This document shows positions 50,603 to 62,300 of a stretch of 64,000 bases of DNA, piece after piece. The stretch comes from Megaleporinus macrocephalus (Eukaryota > Chordata > Actinopteri > Characiformes > Anostomidae): NCBI GenBank assembly GCA_021613375.1, contig CM038708.1, positions 31,415,559-31,479,558 on the forward strand. The letters are read 5' to 3'. The notes under the pieces were generated by a model that saw only the letters and a program-made list of their open reading frames with translations, was not told where the DNA came from and did no database searches. Each line of letters starts with the position of its first letter. Within the stretch, counting starts at the first letter, position 1. The translations under genes were made by a program, and so were the position numbers.

Positions 50603-50720
50603 AGTTACTTTGTAGATGTGTCATGGTGCCACGCACTTATAACCTCTTTCAGAATAATCTATCATATGTCGGAGGGCTTTGACTGAAATTTGTGTCAGTG
50701 CTTTGAGAGATGACTGTCAC
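50603..50720. repeat. 118-bp direct repeat, left copy
   Basis: Matches 52229-52346 over 118 bp without indels and with about four substitutions. The two copies bracket the minisatellite at 51097-51935. Confidence 0.95.
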
Positions 50721-51096
50721 AGACACTGACTACTCTTCTACAAAGTCCACTTCACTACATACAGGAGCTTTTCTACAGTCATAGGTAAGATGTTTTAATG
50801 TGACAGGTTCAGTATAAGATTGTGCCATTATGCCAGTATGTATCATAATATTGTGACTCTCGGATTTGAAAACAATAACTGTTATTTACAATGTATAAAC
50901 ATTTTATGATGGATCAGGCAAAATTGTTAAAAACAACCTAATAATAAAATAAACAAAAGGGGGAAAACATTGTTACAGGTTTTTATGTTAAAAGAGAATA
51001 TAGACATATATAATAATCATATAATATTTTGTTATGACAGCAATATTATACTATATGTTACATACATTCATTAAAAACATTAAGTGAAAACACACA

Positions 51097-51935
51097 TACA
51101 TACATATACCCTATGTAGACAAGTTTATAACCTATGTAGACACATTTATACCCTATGTAGACAAGTTTATAACCTATGTAGACACATTTATACCCTATGT
51201 AGACAAGTTTATAACCTATGTAGACACATTTATACCCTATGTAGACAATTTATAACCTATGTAGACACATTTATACCCTATGTAGACAAGTTTATAACCT
51301 ATGTAGACACATTTACACCCTATGTAGACATGTTTATAACCCATGTAGGCATATTTATACCCTATGTAGACAAGTTTATAACCTATGTAGGCACATTTAT
51401 AGACTATGTAGACATTATACCCTACGTAAACACATGTATACCCTATGTAGACACATTTATACCCTATGTAAACATTATACCCTATGTAGACATTATACCC
51501 TATGTAGACACATTTATACCCTATGTAGACATTATACCCTATGTAGACACATTTATACCCTATGTAGACACATTTATACCCTATGTAGACATTTATACCC
51601 TATGTAGACATTATACCCTGTGTAGACATATTTATACCCTATGTAGACACATTTATACCCTATGTAGACACATTTATACCCTATGTAGACATTATACCCT
51701 GTGTAGACACATTTATACCCTATGTAGACACATTTATACCCCATGTAGACATTTATACCCTATGTAGACACATTTATACCCTATGTAGACATTTATACCC
51801 TATGTAGACACATCTATACCCTATGTAGACATTATACCCCATGTAGACAAGTTTATACCCTATGTAGACATAATACCCTATGTAGACAAGTTTATACCCT
51901 ATGTAGACACATTTATATCCTATAGAGACAAGTTC
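51097..51935 (+). repeat. Roughly 21-bp minisatellite (CCTATGTAGACACATTTATA)
   Basis: About 43 units. The full unit is 21 bp, with shorter 16-18-bp variants lacking part of ACACATTT. Early units alternate ACACATTTATACCC with ACAAGTTTATAACC. The 227-residue open frame (TLCRHIYTLCRQVYN) is a repeat artefact. Confidence 0.95.
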
Positions 51936-52228
51936 TTCAGAGCCTTAGAACCTTAACACAGGAACCTGTTCAGGTAGAGCTCCTTATCTGAATCAACAAG
52001 TCAATGTCTGAATATATGGGCACCGTAAGTGAACTTATTTGTATGCAAAAACAGAAGAATGAAAAGGTAACTACTTTTCACAAAAAAAAATCATCTACAA
52101 ACATCAATAAATAAAATGAATAAAAAGTACAAAGTACATGGGTCCTTGTGGATGGGGCGACTACTTATATCACTAACACCTAGAAACAATATTAAAGTAA
52201 AAAAATATCCATTTTCATATTCTAATAG

Positions 52229-52346
52229 AGTTACTTTGTAGATGTGTCATGGTGCCACGCACTTATAACCTCTTTCAGAATAATGTATCATATGTCGGAC
52301 GGCTTTGACGGAAATTTGTGTCAGTGTTTTGAGAGATGACTGTCAC
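52229..52346. repeat. 118-bp direct repeat, right copy
   Basis: Partner of 50603-50720, starting AGTTACTTTGTAGATG and ending GATGACTGTCAC. Confidence 0.95.
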
Positions 52347-52349
52347 ACT

Positions 52350-55300
52350 CAGACGCTAAATTAGCAGCCTCCTTTTTGTGCCAACTCATTACGCTGATCC
52401 CTCAGGATCTGCAGTAGACAATATCTGCATCCATCGTTAGTCAACCAAAGCGTCCTCACAATAACACATCACTCTGAAAAGCCTCATGGATTATTACAGT
52501 CCAGTACACTGTGTACACTTCTCAGTGTAATGCAAGAGAAATGGTTAGCTATTAAAATGACCGTACACGTTTATCCTCTGTAGCAATTCATTTCAGAGCA
52601 GGGTTTGATAACAGATCATGCCAGAGAGATGCCGCTCTCTGATGTCGGCTTCCGGATGAAGCGGACAGGCTAATATTCCCCTTAGGAAGAAAAATTCATT
52701 CACATCAGGATTATCATTAGATCAGCGGCCACTGAACTGCAAGCTTTAATTTAGTCTTGAACGTCAGAGACCTTCAGTGACAGGGGGAACGCACTAGACC
52801 ACCCCTCCTCATGGCCAGAAAACACACACCACTGTTGCTAAGTCAAGCTGGTTAGCTATAGTTAGTATCTGAGCACTAAGGCTCAGCTCTCCTTTCTATT
52901 AGTTGTGTCCGACACAGCGTGCCTTAGAGTGTATTTCTATCAGTTACCGAACAATAGAACAATACTGCATCAAAAAAACAATACGTGAGCAGAATATATT
53001 AGTATGCTAATTCTGTCTAATGTAAGCATAGGAATACATTAGAATGCAGACGGCTGCATCGTACATTACAGTCCATGTTAGCAAAGAGCTTTCCCTCTTG
53101 TTGTTTAAATCAGTTCCTCTTTTTCCCTCTCAATTAGCTGAAGGGCTTTTTCACCACTAAAACCATCCATTACACAGCAGAAACGATCACTTCATAGCAA
53201 ATATAGAAATGTCCACTTGTCCAGTACCCTGTTTTAGCACACAGCTGTAATCTATCATCTAAGTATCAAACCCACATGTGATGAAACAGGTGTTGTGAAA
53301 CAGTGTAAGTTCACATTGGTTCATAAGAATGTTATTATTTATTTATGTAGTTTATTTTCCCCCATCGTAACTACATCATTCCACTGAACAGTGGTCACAG
53401 AAGTACTGTTGTCTATTAAGTTCAGTACATTTCTAATACTGCAATGTAAAAACAACTCGCTACTCTAACTTTCAGTATCTCCTGTATTTTCTTTCATTAG
53501 TTCTTCAGTGTTTTCTTTCATTAAATAGACTTACTGACATTGGATGTGGTCCAAATTCTGAAAATAAAGGTGCCAGAATGGACTATGTAGAGCTATTTTT
53601 TGTTCCTAAACTTTTTCACATAATGCAGAGGTTCTACTAAAAACTTTAATGAAAGATTTTGCCTCAGACAAGAACATTTTTGCTGTCCAGATATTTTTTA
53701 TTTTTTAATATCACTTAAACTACTGTTTACATTGTGTGAAAATGTAATCAATGATGGACCAATAGAAATGCTCCAAAATATTTTCTCTGTGTATTTATAC
53801 CCCTAGTTGTTCAGCTTGTCTGTGCTCAGTGTTTTGTTTTACCTGCCCACTTTGCTGGTTCTCTATTTATAGCTGTGAAGTTTGAGTCTTATTTTGTTCA
53901 CACAGTGGTAGTAGTAGTAGTAGGAATAGTAGTAGCAGTATATTTATTTCTTATATTCTTTCTTATTTGCATCCTGTCTCCTTGTCTACCTACATGTTAC
54001 ACACAAACAGGTGAAGAGTTTTTATTTCACAGTATTATTGTTGTGAAACCTTATTGGTCGATTTGTAATGAAATTTTGACACAATGTGAACAGCTGTGCA
54101 ACAAGCTACTCAATCATTTGAAGTTTGTCTATACTGTTCTTGTGGTGTGCATTGGTGTGGCTCACTGTGGCACTGGGCCGCTTGTCTTGAAGTGTTGTTG
54201 CGTTCTAAAGTATCCTGGGTAAAGCATTCCTGTCAGTTTCAGAAGAGCTCTTGAGTTGGCAGTGAGCCCTGTTAATCTCAATAACCCTCCAACCTTTTCA
54301 CAAGATGGTCTTTCAGACATCACACAATGGATTGCGACATTATCAAGATGGGCTGCAGAGTAGCTGAATGAGGTCTGTGGAGGAAAATGCTGGGTAATTA
54401 TTGCAGTTGCAGTGCAGGTGAGCATACTGCTACCATCATAATGAAACATTATTTTACACAGTTTGGAACACCACCTGTACTTTAATCTGTGTGAACATTT
54501 CATGATAAATGGTTCTGGAAGAATACACACCTGTCATACTAGAGATTTATGGGTGATTTATGGGTGAATTATGTCTTAAACAAATGTATTATATGTTAAC
54601 ATACAATCTCAAATAATAAAGCGAAAAAATTAATAAAAGAATAGAATAAAATAAAATAAACGTCCTGTTTCTTACATTTGTTTTGACTTTCAATTCATCA
54701 TAGTCAGTTTCATGATTTGTCTGCTCAACTTCATTTTCTCAATATACATCCATTCCTGCTTTTCAGGCCCACAACACATTACAAAATATGTAGGGACTGT
54801 AATGCATTATCACTTTATGTTGCCATTCCTTCTCACAACACCTAAAACACGTATTGGGACCAAAGATACCAAGCAAGGGAATCTTTCAGGTGTTAATGTG
54901 TCACATTCTTCCTGGTGTGCACTGGTATGAGGTTGACATTTCCATTCTTTGGTGGTCCATCCCAGAAGCCCTCCAAGCCCAGAGAGGTCAACACCACTTC
55001 TGAACATGGGTAATATAAGACTTCTGCTTTGCACAGTAAAGTTTTAGGTGGCTCTGTATTGTAGTAATCCCTTGCTCATGTGGCTATTGTTGATGGTTCC
55101 TGATGCAGGGCTCTCTGTTATGCACTGCATCATATGGATACTGGCTACTGCCTTTGGACCAAATCATATAACAATCACCTGTTGACATCACCTATTTAAA
55201 ATCACATCATTATTTTTCTTTTTTATCTTTTTATCTCATTAGTCCTAAATTGTCACTGTTCTAACTTTAGGTAAACAGACAAGATGCCTTTGTAAGATCT

Positions 55301-55490
55301 GTTTATTAGATTCCAAGTTCAATTTCTTAGGAGCAGGCAGAGTATAGGGGATCAATGGAAAACAAGAAGGAAGCAAACACTAGGTAAGGGACAATAAAAA
55401 TTAATAAAAGATAGAAGATTAATAAAAAATAAACAGCAGAACAGAAAACAACACGACAGAGTAATAGATCGATAGATGTACAGCAAAGGA
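52350..55490. other. No recognised gene
   Basis: 52350-52760 is non-repetitive and moderately GC-balanced, possibly regulatory. 53740-53790 carries a fragment of the 10000-10160 repeat family. A frame at 53875-54222 has hydrophobic runs but no recognisable family or splice support. Confidence 0.4.
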
Positions 55491-55496
55491 GCAAAC

Positions 55497-55618
<122 letters not shown>

Positions 55619-55619
55619 C

Positions 55620-58600
55620 TATAAAGACATGGTAAAGGTAACAAACATAGGCATAAGTGAGGTAACATAGTCATATTGATAAAAGCCTGACACATGCTTA
55701 TAAAACACACTTTCATTTGTATATTGTGTGAGCCTTTTTCTGTGTTTGTCTTAGAATTTATGTTGATAGTGGCACAGATTTCCCTTTACATACTGTACAG
55801 CTGAATAAAGAGAATCTGATCTTGATTCTCAGGCCCTCTCGCTTAATGAGTATGAAGTGGAAAGCAATTATCTCTCTACATCACACTGTTGTATAAGTAA
55901 AAGCATCCATTGTAAGATTACACCCCCGTTTGTAATGGAGTGCTGAGAAGTTGAAAGAAGTCAATGTTTAGGTTCAGACTTCAGCACTTTAGAGATGCCT
56001 TGGAGTCTCCAAGTGTCACTGGCAGAACTTTAAAACTGATTGTTCTGATGTTCTTTCTTTAACAAACACAGGGGCATAACACCAGCCGCGCAGTCTGGGC
56101 TATTACAGCGGGACTCACAGTGCGAAGACCCCCTACTGCCTTTATGAGACCACTTATATCATTACTCATGCAATTTTACACCTGTGACTCATAAGTAACT
56201 ATGATAACTTAATAATACACTTCAAGTACCCACATTACAGCGGCAAATCGACTGAGACATACTGAGTAAGTAGGTAAATATGATAACTAGATTGACATTT
56301 TCAATAACAGGTGCTACACTGTACAGATTTTATTCATTGGGAAAGTTATTATTCCTGAAGTGGCACAGTGCTACCACATCCAATTCGTTGTATCTTTATC
56401 AAGAATGGACCTGCAGGTACTCCAGGCTGCTGTTTGCAGTCACTGATTGTTGAATGAGATATTTCTCCAAGATGTGACGACAAACGATATAAAAAGCATG
56501 ATCCTCAAAGCGTTGCCAGCCGTACGTTTTGTGCGGGTGTGGGTTTCATACTGGCCATCATGGCCTTTAAGTGAGCAGGATTGAACAAAGCTGTATTCAT
56601 ACCTCGATGGAGTGGCTGTAGGTGTGTTTCATAGCCCTAAATCAATAGCTTTTATAGCAGCATGGAGTGCCGGCAGTGGTCAATAGCTGCTGGAGAAAAG
56701 ATACAAACGTAGATGAAATGCTGGAACAAAGGCATGAAAGCAGCACTGCGCTTACGCTTACGACTGCAGTGAAAAGACTGACATTAACCATCGTCACCTC
56801 ACTCTGAATTAGGTGACTGTGGGTGAGAGTGAGAGCATATTGACCCGCAAATGAATTATATGGGCCCTGTGTGTGTGTATATGTGTGAATGTGTATGTGT
56901 GTGAGTGTGCATGCACGTGACTTCATGCGTGTGTATTAGGGATGGGAATCTCACGGCATGGCTCACCTCGATTTTTCATTCTGCGCGCCAAGAAGTGGTT
57001 ATAAGACAATTCTCTTCTCATATTTTGATTTCTATGGCATGCATCATTGTTTTTGTCCTGTATTTGACATTAGCCGTAGTGTTAACTATGATTTTGGGCT
57101 TTTAGACATTTAAGGAGATTATTGGGCAGTAGTATTATTGTTATTTAGATTCCAGTCAAAATTCCTATTAAGTACAGTTTACTTAGTTTACAGGTGACCA
57201 TTCTAGAGAGATTAGATATAATATAATCTACTTACAGGTAAGAGAAAGTAAATACACAGAAAACAAGTTAAAAAACTTCAGGAGCTCTGAAAATAGTCAA
57301 AAGATGCAGAGAAAATACAGGGACTCCTAACAACTGCGCAAGACCTGGTAGAGCATCAACACCATCAGATAAACAGTCCTGTGGTGTCCTTCTACTGGTG
57401 TAACCATGAATGTGTGAAGGCTCAAGAGCATTGGATTTACAGTAAGAGTGAGTCTTTGAAGAACTGGATATAAAGACGTGCAATATCTGATCTTTCAAGC
57501 TCTGTCAATCAATGGAGAGCTAAGATAAAACTCAGAAGGTCATGATTTGCCCTTTCTAACAATGATTACCAGCCTCCACAAAGCTGGAGATATAAACACC
57601 GAATTCACCAGCCTCCTTGTGATCAGCCACTAGTGTAATAAGTAAAACCCACAGTGGGTGTTATGGTATTTTTAAGTGATGCTGGAGTCATCCTTTGCTG
57701 AGCTGATGGGTTGGTTGGTGGGGTTTGTTATGGTATGGTATGGTAGGAAGTGACCTGCCTGCTCCACAGCTATCATGGTGTCTTTATGACAACTCTATTG
57801 GTCTAGAGGTGTCAAGAAGCCATTCTCAGGTGTTCTTTGAGAGTCCGGACATTTAACATCACTGAATGGGCTTGCATTTGTTTGAATCATGAGAAGCAGA
57901 GAATGCTGTCAGCTTCTCAGCCGAAGTTTGTAGGTGTGAAAAAAATGAAAGCAAGTCTTCTGAAAACAATGGAAGCTGTAATAAAGGCAAAGAGTGGACA
58001 CACAAGATTCTGAATTTTTAAATTATAATTAGTTCTAAAAGCTAATATATATATTTTTTGTGTTTATTTAATGGCTGACATGACTGGAAGTTAAATAAAT
58101 GAAGAACGGCCTCTGACTTTCAAGCATCTGAGACTACACTATCTTTAATACTTTGACATCAGCACAGAACGAATAGACACGAGTAACATTGAGCTGCAGA
58201 GGTAAATGCTCTTTTACTGAACAGCAGTAAGGGAGAACTGCTGTTAAGCACCAGCTGAGACAGCCAGGATGTAGGGAGATCACTTCTGACTACACATTTC
58301 TGATAGACACTGACCCAAACCCCACCAACCAATACAAAAAAACACCAACAACAAGAGTTACATACATACCTTACTAACAACCAAACATCACATAACAGCA
58401 AATGTCTCTTTTCCTGCAAGTCTGATGCTTCCCCGGGGCCCCTTTGTGTGGCACCACAATATCTTCTATTAGCAGGACTAGCATCCTACTTTCTAACGTC
58501 TCTTTGTGGAAGAGTTTATTTTGCTGTAGGAGAAACACAGCCTACCCAATAAATGGTTTTGTGACTGGTTTTAGAATCAAGAGAGAATCGTGGTGCATCT

Positions 58601-58900
58601 AAGAATCGATTTATTCCCACCTCTTGTGTGGAAGTGCTTGTGTCATGTATGAAGTGTGAAGTGCGTCCATCAATATCAAAATGTGTATGTGTGTGTGTGT
58701 GTGTGTGGGGGGGGGGTTATATGTCTATCCCTACATAATATGGCTCTTGGCTCCACACAGTGAACAGCTTTAATGGAATTGGGGGGGGGAGGCTGCGGTC
58801 CATTGAGCTCGCGCTGGGACATGATTTAGTAGACAGCGACCCCGTTGCCTTCGTCTTGACCCCTTCTCCCATTCTGCCTTCACTGACTCTCTTCATATAA
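55620..58900. other. Region upstream of proenkephalin; no recognised gene
   Basis: Anonymous intergenic sequence with short TG tracts (56866-56910 and 58690-58708), G runs (58709-58717 and 58782-58790) and TGGTATGG repeats at 57728-57745. It could hold penk regulatory DNA, but no element can be called. Confidence 0.4.
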
Positions 58901-58945
58901 TTAGCCATGAAGTGTGTCATTATACGGTAGCACTCCTCGCTCTTG

Positions 58946-58962
58946 TGCGTCATTGCGCGTCA
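58946..58962 (+). promoter_or_regulatory. penk: Paired CRE/AP-1-like sites of the penk promoter
   Basis: TGCGTCA at 58946-58952 and CGCGTCA at 58956-58962. The first is identical to the mammalian proenkephalin ENKCRE-2 core as I know it. It lies about 60 bp upstream of a TATA-like box, a spacing close to the mammalian promoter. These sites would confer cAMP and activity-dependent induction through CREB/AP-1. Function is inferred. Confidence 0.7.
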
Positions 58963-59005
58963 GGGTGAGTTTCCCCGGCGCGCGGAGGGGAACCTCGCGC
59001 ATCTC

Positions 59006-59013
59006 TTTTAAAG
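59006..59013 (+). promoter_or_regulatory. penk: TATA-like box of penk (TTTTAAAG)
   Basis: The sequence TTTTAAAG sits in a GC-rich context downstream of the CRE-like pair and would place transcription start at about 59035-59040. That leaves about 330 bp to the start codon before any splicing. Confidence 0.5.
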
Positions 59014-59158
59014 ACTGGACGAGGATTTTCTTGAGCAAAACTTGGCGCTCTTGAGAAAGAAGCCCGACAAGAGAGAGGAGCTCCATCAAGTCTGCAGTGA
59101 TCGAGGCAAGTGGAGTGCAGACAGTGACTGCGCAACCCCTCCTCCATCTCCATCTCTC

Positions 59159-59167
59159 TCTCCCTCG

Positions 59168-59231
<64 letters not shown>

Positions 59232-59275
59232 CTTTCTCTCTCCCTCCCTCTCTTTTTCTCTCCCTCTCTCTGGGG
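59159..59275. repeat. (CT)n microsatellite in the penk 5' leader
   Basis: About 115 bp of CTCTCT with a few TTT and GTG interruptions. It lies between the probable start site and the start codon, most likely inside a 5'UTR intron as an extended polypyrimidine tract. The Ser/Leu and Arg/Glu frames here are artefacts. Confidence 0.9.
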
Positions 59276-59367
59276 AGTTTTAGCCAGACTTGTGGCTCCA
59301 GTTTAGCGCGAGACTTCACCGGCATCACACGGCGCTGGGACTGAAGCGGACCCCCAAGCAGAGAGTG

Positions 59368-59376
59368 ATGATGAAG
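59368..59376 (+). CDS. penk: penk first coding exon end (start codon; Met-Met-Lys)
   Basis: Two adjacent ATGs (59368 and 59371) and AAG precede a consensus donor GTCAGT at 59377. The next exon opens directly in frame with no ATG before the signal peptide, so initiation must be here. The exon's 5' boundary is unknown; candidate acceptors lie at 59282-59306. The bases before the first ATG (AGAGTG) give a purine at -3. Confidence 0.85.
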
Positions 59377-62300
59377 GTCAGTGAACGCACCTCTCCAGAC
59401 GGCCACACGTGTCGTTTAAGGCTTATCCTTTCTTTTATACTACTTTTAATATGTACATCATTTCCACACAAATAAAGTAAATTGCGTCACTTTCAGTTTT
59501 CAGTTTCTTACTTCTGACATTAATTGAGTATCATGTAATTTAAAGTAGTACTTGTGTAATTTAACGACGTGCAACTGTAGTATTAAAGTATAGTACAGTT
59601 AAAACTGATGCCTGTATCACTCATTCGTGTGCCCCCGTTTTTCCTCCTCTAGCCGACGGTGGTGCTGGCGAGCTCCAGGTGGTCGTTGCTGCTGCTACTG
59701 CTGGTCGCGTGGCTCGCGCTCTCGGCGCGCGCTGACTGTGGCGCGGACTGCGCGCGCTGCTCTGGGCGCCTGCGGCTTCAGCAAACGCGCATCAGCTCCC
59801 TGGTAAGTGCGCTGGCACACACTAATACTCAGTGCACGCTGTTGCGGTGCGCCCACCCACGCCCACCCACACAACACACGCTGGAGCGCTGCGTAAAACG
59901 GTCACGCTCTGAGCCGGTTTGCGCAAGAAGCCGTGCGCGCCGCTCCGGCAGCTTCTGTTGCAGCTGTAATTGATTATGATAACCGTTTACACTCTTATAG
60001 ACTCCCATAGTACAGCTGCCTTGCTGCCCACGTCCTACAGCCACAACGCTCAGCGCTACAGCTGGCTGCTAGAAGTCAAAGTCAAAGCGGCTGGACGTGC
60101 GCCGTGACTGACCGCTACTGGACAGTTCGACTTGAACGACTCGAAGCCTTCAGACACGCAGTGCTCTTTCTCTAAGCGCACTGAAAAAAGCATCATGCAT
60201 TGAAATGTGCGCATGTATTTTGAACAGGGGTGCCCAAACATTTGCACTTTCGGTTCTATGAAAAGATTCTCAAAACAATACATAAAACTGGCTCTTTAAA
60301 CGATGTACACATTTCTAACACAAGTAAATTCAGTGAATCACAGTGAACCTTTTCAGGCTTTTATTCTTTTAGTAAATAAAACATTAGGAACAACAACAAC
60401 AACAACAACAGTACATTGTTATTTAATAACAAAACAGGCAAAACTATTTATATCTGTATTATATAATATATAATATTTTTATGATAATTACAATAATAGT
60501 AAGAAGAAAGGAAGAAGAAGAGGAAGATAAAGAATAAAAATAACTTTTTGAACATGGTTTATAGCTCTCAATGTTTTACTTTTTATAAGTAAAGGGCAAG
60601 TTTTTTAATGATTTTTAGTAATTCAGTGATTTTAAGTCAACTGATTGGATGTTTTGCTGGTTATGTATTGATTTTGACTGCATTTACTAACGGAAATGAA
60701 ATTTATGTTACTGATAAATTGATTGAGTGGCATTTTCTAACCTCCGCATGGCGTCTAAATCTATGATGGTGTATCGATTAAAGCTGTGAAATCATCACAA
60801 AAAGCTGTGGGTACAAGGAGAGAGGGAAAGAGAGAGAAAGAGAGAGAGAGAAACAGAGAGAAACAGAAGACAGATGGGAACAAGGTGAGGGAGAGATTGT
60901 AACTGAGAAAGAAAGAGAGAGAGTGAGAAACAGAGAGAGACAGACAGAAATAGAACAGACACAGAGAACGAGAGAAAACTAATAGAAACAGAGATAGAGA
61001 GAGAAACAGACAAACACAGAGAGAGTGAGATAAAAAGAGACAGAAACACAAAGAGATAAAGAGAAAACAGATAAAGAGAGAGAGAGAAAAAGAGAGAGGG
61101 GTGATAGAAACAGAGAGAGACAGAAAACAGATAGAAACACAGATAGAGAGAAACAGACAGAAATAGAACAGACACAAAGAAAGAGAGAAAAATGATAGAA
61201 ACAGAGATAGAGAAACAGACAGAAACACAGAGAGAGGGAGATAAAAAGAGAGACAGAAGCACAAAGAGATGAAGAGAGAGAAAAGAGAGAGGGGTGATAG
61301 AAACAGAGAGAGACAGAAAAACAGATAGAAACACAGAGAGAGAAACAGACAGAGAGGACGAGAGAGAGAGTGAGATAGAGAGAGAATTAAACTGTAAATT
61401 TAATTTTACTCAAACAGCTCAGTAAAGTTTTATGTATATGGTTTATGTATATTGTCTGTTAGGAGAAATACAAAGAGGCTCAAATACAAATTCAGATCTC
61501 TTTACAATCAGATTTCTTTTTCATAATCGGATAACTAGACAAGAGCCTTTTCAAAAGGTTTGTTAAACACTTCATTGCCACTGACATTGGCATCAGCACC
61601 ACTACGGCAAGTGAGCTAGTCAGCACTGGAGTAGCCAGCCACTAGGATATTACTGAAAAACGAAGGTGTATATCACACACTGTGTGTACGTGCCTTGCCT
61701 TAGTGTTCCTCACACACTGTTTACTGGACATCTGAATGTGTGTGTCCATGTATGTGTGTTTATCCAGTTTTTTACTCTCTTTAATACCTAACAACAGAAA
61801 AAACCTGAACAATCAGTAGTGAGTAGCCACACTGGATGGAGGACAAATAAAGAAAACTAATAGAGCTTCGTTTTTGGATTTTGAGGTTACGTTCAGGTTT
61901 AGTACATGTGTAATCTGGGGTGACACACATTACAGGAATCTTAATAAAGATAGCATTACAAGAAAGTGTGTGTTGAGAGAATTCTATTCAGGATTTTCTT
62001 TAAACTGAGTGTCACGCTGTATTAGCATTCACATGGTGGCCCACGAGCTTATCGCTGGCTCACGCCCGCACACAATCACTCAAGCCTGCTTACACCAACC
62101 ACACTGCTGTGGAATGAAAGGGAAAGCAGTTACTGGTGTCATATATTCCTCTTTGATGTTAATGGGGACCGGACAGAGGGCTGACATTTCCGCCCACAGC
62201 ATCAACACTGATGTGTCTAATTATGCTGCTAGTCTCGGGTGCCTGTGTTGCAGATGGTGTGTGTATGCGTCTTGCAGACAGTTCTCATTGCTCCTATGTT

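Noticed and set aside
51084..51767. 227-residue open frame
   Set aside because: Translation of the 21-bp minisatellite; the frame persists only because the unit length is a multiple of three.
60761..61334. Long Ser/Leu/Phe frames on the minus strand
   Set aside because: Purine-rich repeat within the penk intron; overlapping frames are equally open.
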